From an uncultured Muribaculaceae bacterium (GTDB taxonomy: Bacteria; Bacteroidota; Bacteroidia; Bacteroidales; Muribaculaceae): DNA of 22,550 nt. The notes beneath the pieces are model-generated. The model was not told the origin of the DNA. It was given only the letters and a program-made list of their open reading frames with translations, and ran no database searches. How positions within the stretch are numbered: the first letter of the stretch is position 1; each line of letters opens with the position of its first letter. Below, piece after piece: positions 17,817 to 22,550 of the stretch. The stretch is from positions 1 to 22,550 of the forward strand of contig CAJUBM010000039.1 in the NCBI GenBank assembly GCA_910584735.1, read 5' to 3'. The position numbers were made by a program, and so were the translations under genes.

Positions 17817-19109
17817 ATGACACAGGACTTACTGAATTTTCTTGATAGCTCCACATGCTGTTTCACCGCCGTACGCAACGTAAGGAAACGGTTGGACGAT
17901 GCCGGATTCAAATATCTCGACATGCGCGACAAATGGCCTGCGATGCATCCCGGCGAGAAATACTATATAATAAAGAATCATTCCGCGATATTCCCATTCA
18001 TCACCGGCTCAGACCCTGCGGCCGGATATAAGATAATCGCAGCCCATTCCGACTCCCCCGGGTTCAAGGTGAAACCCTCTCCTGAGATGGTTGGAAAAGG
18101 CAATATAGTACGCCTCAACACGGAGGTGTACGGCGGCCCGATACTCTACACATGGTTCGACCGGCCGCTGTCATTGGCAGGACGTGTCGTCCTCCGTTCT
18201 GATAATCCGTTAGAACCTAAGACCATAATCATCGACCTCGAAAGGCCGATACTGGAGATACCCCACCTATCAATCCACTTCAACCGCGCCGTGAACGAAG
18301 GCAACCCTCTGTCACGCCAGAAAGATATGATGCCCGTACTCGGCTTCCTAAAGGATGGAATGGAGAAAGACGGCCTGCTGTTGCGTATGATTGCGGAGCA
18401 TATCGGATGCCTCCCGGAAGAGATTCTTGATTTCGACCTATGTCTCTACCCCGTAGAGAAAGGCTCGGTATTCGGCCTGGATAACGAATTTATATCTTCG
18501 CCGAGAATTGATGACCTGGAGATGGTGCATTGCGGGCTGACCGCCTTGCTCGATTCGGCAACCTCCGATGAAGTACAACCTATGACAAGGGTATTGGCTG
18601 TGTTTGACAACGAGGAGACCGGCTCAGGCACCAAACAAGGAGCCGCATCCCCCATACTCCGCACACTGTTGACCCGCATAAACCATTGCCTGGGCGCCGA
18701 CAACGAAACATTCTTCCGAGCCGTAGCCTCTTCATTCATGATTTCGGCAGATAACGGCCACGGCCTCCATCCCAACTACGAGGAGAAGCAGGATCCCACC
18801 AATCTTCCCATCCTCGGAAAAGGCCCTGTGATAAAGAGCAACGCAAACTGCAAGTACATGACCGATGCCGATTCTGCCGCCGTATTCCGCCGCATATGCC
18901 AAAATGCCGGAGTGCCCGTACAGACATTCGTAAACCATTCCGATGTTGCCGGAGGTTCGACGTTAGGCAACATCCTCACCTCCCAGCTTGACCTGCGGGG
19001 AGTGGATATGGGCTGTCCCCAATGGGCCATGCACTCATGCCGGGAAACCGCCTCGGTAGCCGACCACCTCTATACCCTACGCGCCTTCACTACATTCTAC
19101 AATATGTAG
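17817..19109 (+). CDS. M18 family aminopeptidase
   Basis: M18 enzymes are cytoplasmic di-metal aminopeptidases that often prefer N-terminal aspartate or glutamate. The 430-residue product has the expected length and the metal-site residues in order: H77 in AAHSDSPG, D232 in SPRIDDLE, E266/E267 in FDNEETGSG, D312 in ISADNGHG and H406 in AMHSCRE. All needed residues are present, so it should be active. There is no signal peptide, in line with a cytoplasmic location. It starts 40 bp after the OstA-like gene, and no promoter box is visible in the gap. It may be read through from that operon, although the functions seem unrelated. Substrate preference cannot be read from the sequence. Confidence 0.94.
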   Translation: MTQDLLNFLDSSTCCFTAVRNVRKRLDDAGFKYLDMRDKWPAMHPGEKYYIIKNHSAIFPFITGSDPAAGYKIIAAHSDSPGFKVKPSPEMVGKGNIVRLNTEVYGGPILYTWFDRPLSLAGRVVLRSDNPLEPKTIIIDLERPILEIPHLSIHFNRAVNEGNPLSRQKDMMPVLGFLKDGMEKDGLLLRMIAEHIGCLPEEILDFDLCLYPVEKGSVFGLDNEFISSPRIDDLEMVHCGLTALLDSATSDEVQPMTRVLAVFDNEETGSGTKQGAASPILRTLLTRINHCLGADNETFFRAVASSFMISADNGHGLHPNYEEKQDPTNLPILGKGPVIKSNANCKYMTDADSAAVFRRICQNAGVPVQTFVNHSDVAGGSTLGNILTSQLDLRGVDMGCPQWAMHSCRETASVADHLYTLRAFTTFYNM

Positions 19110-19158
19110 TATTCTATAAGATAATCTTTTGGAATTGCCCCGGAGGCGGAAAGAGATG

Positions 19159-20730
19159 TCACAATCTCAATAGATATATGTCAAGATTGGTGTCGCTATC
19201 CAGGCCGAGCTTCTGACGCAGGCGGAATCGGTTGGTGTACACCGAAGCCGGACTTATGCCCATCAGGCGTGCTATGTGCTTGTTGTCTATGGAGGTTCTT
19301 ATCAGACATGCCAGACGGTATTCCCCGGGAGTCAGTCCGGGATGTTTCTTAAGAAGCCTCTCTTGGAATCCGGGGTTACTTTGGGCGAATATGACCTTGA
19401 ATGTCTCCCATTCTTCCGCCGGGGACATGTCGGCAGTCAACGCCGCTGCAAGCCGGGTAGCCACCGTGGCGACATCTTTGTCAGCGGAGAGTGCAGCTTG
19501 TGTCTGCCGGCTCCGCTTTATAATTAGCCGTATCGCCAATCCTGCCCCCAACAGGATTATCACGGCTACAGCTATTAGGAGATACACCGTCCGTCGCCGC
19601 ATATCCTGTGATTTCTTATCAAATCTATCTATATAATTCTCCAACATGGCCCGCCGGATAGCTTCGTGGCCATCTATAACCCCCTTTATTGAATTCCATT
19701 CGGCGGAAAGCTCCCTGAGAGAATCGCCATAAAGCAATGCAGAATCGGAACCGCAGCGTATGTAATAATCACGCAGGGCTCCGGCACGGGCCATCTTATT
19801 AAAAGTCTCCCCGGGGGGTACCCTTAGGGAGAGGGTAGCTTCTTTCCAATACTCTATAGAATCCCGAGGTCCGCAGGTAAGGAAATGAGACAGAAACAAA
19901 GGCACCACGTCATCCTCCCAGCCCAGCCTGCGGGCGCTTCGGAGTGCGTTCCTCAGATGGCGTATGTCATGGCGGTCATAATACAATATCCTTTCCGTGG
20001 ATGAGAGAACCTTGTCGGAAACATCATAGTAATCCATCTCGGACACCTTCCGGGCAAACTCTATAGCGCCTACCGTGTCGCCCATGTTGCGGTGCATAAT
20101 CGCCCGATGATTCCATGCCCGTATATATTTCCCGGTATCGACAGGTTGCACCTTCTCCATCATTCCGATAGATTTCTCATAGCAGATGTCGGCTGAGGCG
20201 TAGTCGCCGAAATGCTGATAGATATAGGCCATATTGAACATCGAACCTGCGGCCGAATGATAGTCATGTGCATCCACAAATGCCTCATAAGACTCCAGAT
20301 ATGCCTTTATCGCCTGATCCGGAGGGAGAGCGTTGGCCTCGAGGCTCCGTAGCCGGGCCATATCGTAGGGTGAAGCGGCAGAGTCAAGACTAAGTCTTGC
20401 ATCGGCAAGCAATGAGAGAAAGGCCTCGTAACCGGCGGAGTCGAGTGTGGCATATCTCTCTATCATGTATGCCCGCCAATATTGCGCCCGAGCCTGTGCC
20501 ACAGCGTCCCCCTTAGAACGCGAAGCCGCACGTTCCAACGAACACACCGCCGATGAGAACTCCGATTTCGGAGCTTCCGTATGGCAAAGAGAGTCCAAAA
20601 CCAAGGTAAGCGAATCAATCTCGCCTCCGGCCGAGGCCCACGAACTATCTCCATCCCCCTTTCCACACGAACAGACAAGGGGAAGAAGAATCAACAGATA
20701 ACTCAATATACAGGCATACGCACTCTTCAT
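19159..20730 (-). CDS. Lipoprotein TPR-transmembrane-HTH regulator
   Basis: The 523-residue product has a lipoprotein-type signal (hydrophobic 8-19, lipobox VCSC with C22 as candidate lipid-bearing cysteine). A TPR-rich helical region follows (about 60-350; FNMAYIYQHFGDYASADICY is a clear TPR). One transmembrane segment lies at 381-404, and a C-terminal LuxR-like HTH at about 465-515 (LTPGEYRLACLIRT, then ISPASVYTNRFRLRQKLGL). This predicts a periplasmic sensor tethered at both ends with a cytoplasmic DNA-binding head. I chose the ATG at 20730; an in-frame TTG at 20742 is part of a TATTTTTG promoter box. It diverges from the LRR protein gene, with 182 bp between them, which makes that gene a natural candidate target (inference). 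Its partner in layout is encoded at 6807-8339. It converges with the M18 gene. Confidence 0.82.
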   Translation of the reverse strand: MKSAYACILSYLLILLPLVCSCGKGDGDSSWASAGGEIDSLTLVLDSLCHTEAPKSEFSSAVCSLERAASRSKGDAVAQARAQYWRAYMIERYATLDSAGYEAFLSLLADARLSLDSAASPYDMARLRSLEANALPPDQAIKAYLESYEAFVDAHDYHSAAGSMFNMAYIYQHFGDYASADICYEKSIGMMEKVQPVDTGKYIRAWNHRAIMHRNMGDTVGAIEFARKVSEMDYYDVSDKVLSSTERILYYDRHDIRHLRNALRSARRLGWEDDVVPLFLSHFLTCGPRDSIEYWKEATLSLRVPPGETFNKMARAGALRDYYIRCGSDSALLYGDSLRELSAEWNSIKGVIDGHEAIRRAMLENYIDRFDKKSQDMRRRTVYLLIAVAVIILLGAGLAIRLIIKRSRQTQAALSADKDVATVATRLAAALTADMSPAEEWETFKVIFAQSNPGFQERLLKKHPGLTPGEYRLACLIRTSIDNKHIARLMGISPASVYTNRFRLRQKLGLDSDTNLDIYLLRL

Positions 20731-20739
20731 AAGACGTTG

Positions 20740-20747
20740 CAAAAATA
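20740..20747 (-). promoter_or_regulatory. Putative -7 box for the lipoprotein HTH gene
   Basis: The minus strand reads TATTTTTG across 20747-20740, a full match to TAnnTTTG, only 9 bp before the ATG at 20730. If used, the transcript would start about 3 nt before the start codon or at it, giving a nearly leaderless mRNA. No good -33 element is visible about 20 bp upstream, so this is tentative. Confidence 0.35.
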
Positions 20748-20867
20748 CGGATTTTTTGTCTCACGACATAAGGACGGCTATTGAAAGAGCGGCCCCAGGG
20801 GGTATCCAAGAGGGCTGTCTATATATTGTATATACCGTATATGAGGGTTTTACGGCCATTAAACGCT

Positions 20868-20875
20868 AATTTCGC
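20868..20875 (+). promoter_or_regulatory. Candidate -7 box for the LRR protein gene
   Basis: TAATTTCG at 20868-20875 differs from TAnnTTTG by one base and sits about 40 bp before the ATG at 20913. A clear -33 element was not found. An 8-bp inverted repeat, GGTTTTAC (20846-20853) and GTAAAACC (20893-20900), brackets the box, and a palindrome GTATATAC lies at 20828-20835. Either could be an operator for the divergent regulator, but short repeats like these can occur by chance. Confidence 0.3.
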
Positions 20876-20912
20876 ATCGATTTTTTTATTTTGTAAAACC
20901 AAACTACAATAT

Positions 20913-22310
20913 ATGAAAAATATCCGCTCCATTTATCAAAGGAAGTTCATAGCTGCCGTTATAACGGCAATGTTTATCCCATCGGTTCTCCACGCCGACT
21001 ACACCGAATTCAAATTCAATGGCGTTAGCTACCAGATTACAGACCCCGCACAAAGGAGGGTACGCACATCCTGTGGAATCCTGTATGATGGAAAATACCT
21101 CCCGGGGTCATTTGTCAGTGGCGACCTGAACCTGACTGGGATAGTCAGCTATAACGGAAGTTTCTACACCCTTGATGAAATAGCTCATGACAGTTTTTGC
21201 AACAACGAAGCCTTGACGAGGGTGAATATTAATGTGGAACAGTTAAAAGAAATAGGCCTAAATGCCTTTGAGGACTGTCCTGTGCTGAGGAAGGTCAAGA
21301 TACAGACCTCTACTGACTACGTCCTTGGAGCACAAGCTTTTTACAACTGTTCGAATCTGCGCGAGGCTGAACTGGGCTATAATGTTACCTCCATAGGGAC
21401 ATGTGCGTTCTGGAGTTGCGAGAAACTTGAGAACTTCTACATACCATCCAAGGTGACATTCTTAGGGGAATACGCCTTCACTTATTGCTATTCTCTGAAG
21501 TCGCTGATATTCGCCACCACCAAACTTGCGGAAATCCGCCGCGAGGCATTTCTCGGATGCAAGAACCTCCAGACCCTCATACTCCCGGAGAGGGGACTGG
21601 AAAAGATCGGGGAGTATGCATTCTCCAACTGTGCAAGCCTTGAACATCTTGAAATCCCCAACTCCGTAAAACAAATTGACCAATATGCGTTCTTAGACTG
21701 CGGGGCAATGGCATCTCTTACGTTGGGGAACGCAGTAGAGATTATCGGCCAGGGAGCCTTCAACGGATGCAAATCGCTGAAGAGCCTTACACTCGGAAAC
21801 GCGGTGAGAACTATCGGGCAAGGTGCTTTCTCGGGATGCGAGTCGTTGGAGAGCCTTGATTTCGGACCGAACATCCAAACGATAGATGATATGGCTTTCA
21901 GCATCTGCAACAATCTAAAGACTGTGGATTTGCCCGCTTCGCTGCTAAAGGTAGGGAAACTTGCGTTCAATGGGTCGGGCGCCATGGACAGGGTCGTATG
22001 CCGCGCCACAACTCCTCCCGAGGCAGGGGATATAATGTTCAGCGAAGATACTTATCAGCAAGCGACCCTATATGTCCCGGCGGCATCGGTCTCATCCTAC
22101 GCCTCTCATCCGGAATGGGGAAAATTCAATAGAATTGCCGACATCAACAGCATGAATTCCGGAATTGAGGCCGTGGAAAGTGACTACCGGATTAATGACG
22201 AGATTTTCAATTTGGACGGCACACGTATGGATGAAGGAATAGCACCCTCGAAACCCGGAATCTATATCCTTCGCTCAGGAAGCGAAACGCGTAAAATCCT
22301 AATCCGATAA
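20913..22310 (+). CDS. Secreted BspA-type leucine-rich-repeat protein
   Basis: The 465-residue product begins with a signal peptide (cut likely after VLHA at 28). It then has about 12 LRR_5 units marked by AFxxCxxL (for example AFYNCSNL, AFLGCKNL, AFSGCESL), spanning roughly residues 90-385. Units 9 and 10 are nearly identical in protein sequence (GNAV..IGQGAF.GC.SL). The tail (about 412-465) has EIFNLDGTRM then PGIYILRSGSETRKILI, matching the tail of the GLUG protein. BspA-type proteins are surface-exposed and often bind host proteins or other bacteria; this one's ligand is unknown. I chose the ATG at 20913 because it starts the signal peptide; the frame is open upstream to 20781, but that part has no matching features. 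Confidence 0.88.
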   Translation: MKNIRSIYQRKFIAAVITAMFIPSVLHADYTEFKFNGVSYQITDPAQRRVRTSCGILYDGKYLPGSFVSGDLNLTGIVSYNGSFYTLDEIAHDSFCNNEALTRVNINVEQLKEIGLNAFEDCPVLRKVKIQTSTDYVLGAQAFYNCSNLREAELGYNVTSIGTCAFWSCEKLENFYIPSKVTFLGEYAFTYCYSLKSLIFATTKLAEIRREAFLGCKNLQTLILPERGLEKIGEYAFSNCASLEHLEIPNSVKQIDQYAFLDCGAMASLTLGNAVEIIGQGAFNGCKSLKSLTLGNAVRTIGQGAFSGCESLESLDFGPNIQTIDDMAFSICNNLKTVDLPASLLKVGKLAFNGSGAMDRVVCRATTPPEAGDIMFSEDTYQQATLYVPAASVSSYASHPEWGKFNRIADINSMNSGIEAVESDYRINDEIFNLDGTRMDEGIAPSKPGIYILRSGSETRKILIR

Positions 22311-22323
22311 CCCTGGAGATGCC

Positions 22324-22345
22324 GTGGCATCGTCCATGATGCCAC
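22324..22345 (+). terminator. Hairpin after the LRR gene
   Basis: GTGGCATC (22324-22331) and GATGCCAC (22338-22345) form a perfect 8-bp stem with a 6-nt loop, 14 nt after the LRR stop codon. No T-run follows, so it may protect the transcript end or act with the second hairpin rather than terminate alone. Confidence 0.45.
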
Positions 22346-22365
22346 AACCAATATAATGTTACAGC

Positions 22366-22400
22366 AAAGTGGCGCCGAACTTCCGGTATGGCGCCACTTT
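22366..22400. terminator. Strong hairpin, likely bidirectional terminator or palindromic repeat
   Basis: AAAGTGGCGCC (22366-22376) and GGCGCCACTTT (22390-22400) pair perfectly over 11 bp around a 13-nt loop. A-rich starts and T-rich ends on both strands fit a weak bidirectional terminator. The core AGTGGCGCCG recurs at 22537-22546, so it may instead be a dispersed palindromic element. Confidence 0.55.
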
Positions 22401-22536
22401 CATCCGGCCTCACTAAAGCCCACCTCAATCTATTATGTAAATAACAGATAGCAATACAGGCATTTATAAATGAGGCTATGTCATAATTCGGAGACACCTA
22501 TCTTCCAACGAAAAACATTATCCGAGGTAACTTTAT

Positions 22537-22550
22537 AGTGGCGCCGGACC
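22537..22550. repeat. Second copy of the AGTGGCGCCG arm at the window edge
   Basis: AGTGGCGCCG at 22537-22546 repeats 22368-22377 exactly, and the next bases (GACC versus AACT) are partly alike. The window ends before a second arm could appear, so it cannot be decided whether this is a second full hairpin. Confidence 0.35.

Noticed and set aside
20846..20900. 8-bp inverted repeat as evidence of an invertible promoter before the LRR gene
   Set aside because: The arms are much shorter than known invertible-promoter repeats, and one such pair is not unlikely by chance in this intergenic region. I kept it only as a note on the promoter entry.
20781..20912. Upstream ATG giving 44 more residues on the LRR protein
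   Set aside because: The extension would bury the signal peptide, and it covers the candidate promoter region.

Overview
This looks like a chromosomal segment from a gut Bacteroidales species, plausibly Muribaculaceae-like (an inference from gene content and promoter style; I could not run a search). Several genes are preceded by a Bacteroidota-type -7 box (TAnnTTTG) with a TTG or T-rich -33 region about 20 bp upstream. Clear Shine-Dalgarno sequences are mostly absent. The protein set also fits the phylum: BspA-type leucine-rich repeats, GLUG repeats, TPR-TM-HTH membrane regulators, and a SurA-like chaperone beside an OstA-like protein.

Layout. Positions 1-2165 are visibly more AT-rich and hold the edge of a mobile element: a tyrosine integrase that has lost its C-terminal catalytic end, and a zinc-finger/double-HTH protein just upstream in the same operon, both on the minus strand. 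dnaK follows (minus strand) with a strong terminator at 2191-2227. A divergent intergenic region (4150-4539) separates dnaK from a plus-strand run. That run begins with a PIF1/RecD-like helicase carrying a C-terminal HTH, then a TPR-TM-HTH regulator (DUF6377-like). It continues with carA and carB from their own promoter, a GLUG-repeat secreted protein coupled to the carB stop codon, and pgpA coupled in turn to the GLUG gene. After a new promoter come a SurA-like peptidyl-prolyl isomerase and an OstA-like protein (outer-membrane biogenesis), then an M18 aminopeptidase. The window ends with a minus-strand lipoprotein TPR-TM-HTH regulator divergent from a secreted BspA-type LRR protein, followed by hairpins.

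How the parts relate. carA/carB make carbamoyl phosphate for pyrimidines and arginine, and both read as the type found in the animal CAD polyprotein rather than the E. coli type. PgpA makes phosphatidylglycerol, and the SurA/OstA pair serves outer-membrane protein and lipopolysaccharide handling, so the middle of the window is largely housekeeping and envelope biogenesis. The GLUG and LRR proteins share a short C-terminal motif that resembles a secretion/sorting tail. Two membrane-spanning TPR-HTH regulators lie in the window, one directly divergent from the LRR surface protein.

I did not find a clear defence system, CRISPR array, tRNA or rRNA. The least ordinary points are the translationally coupled carB-GLUG-pgpA arrangement, the CAD-like carbamoyl-phosphate synthetase, the truncated integrase with repeats at its operon promoter, and the lipoprotein-type HTH regulator next to a surface protein.
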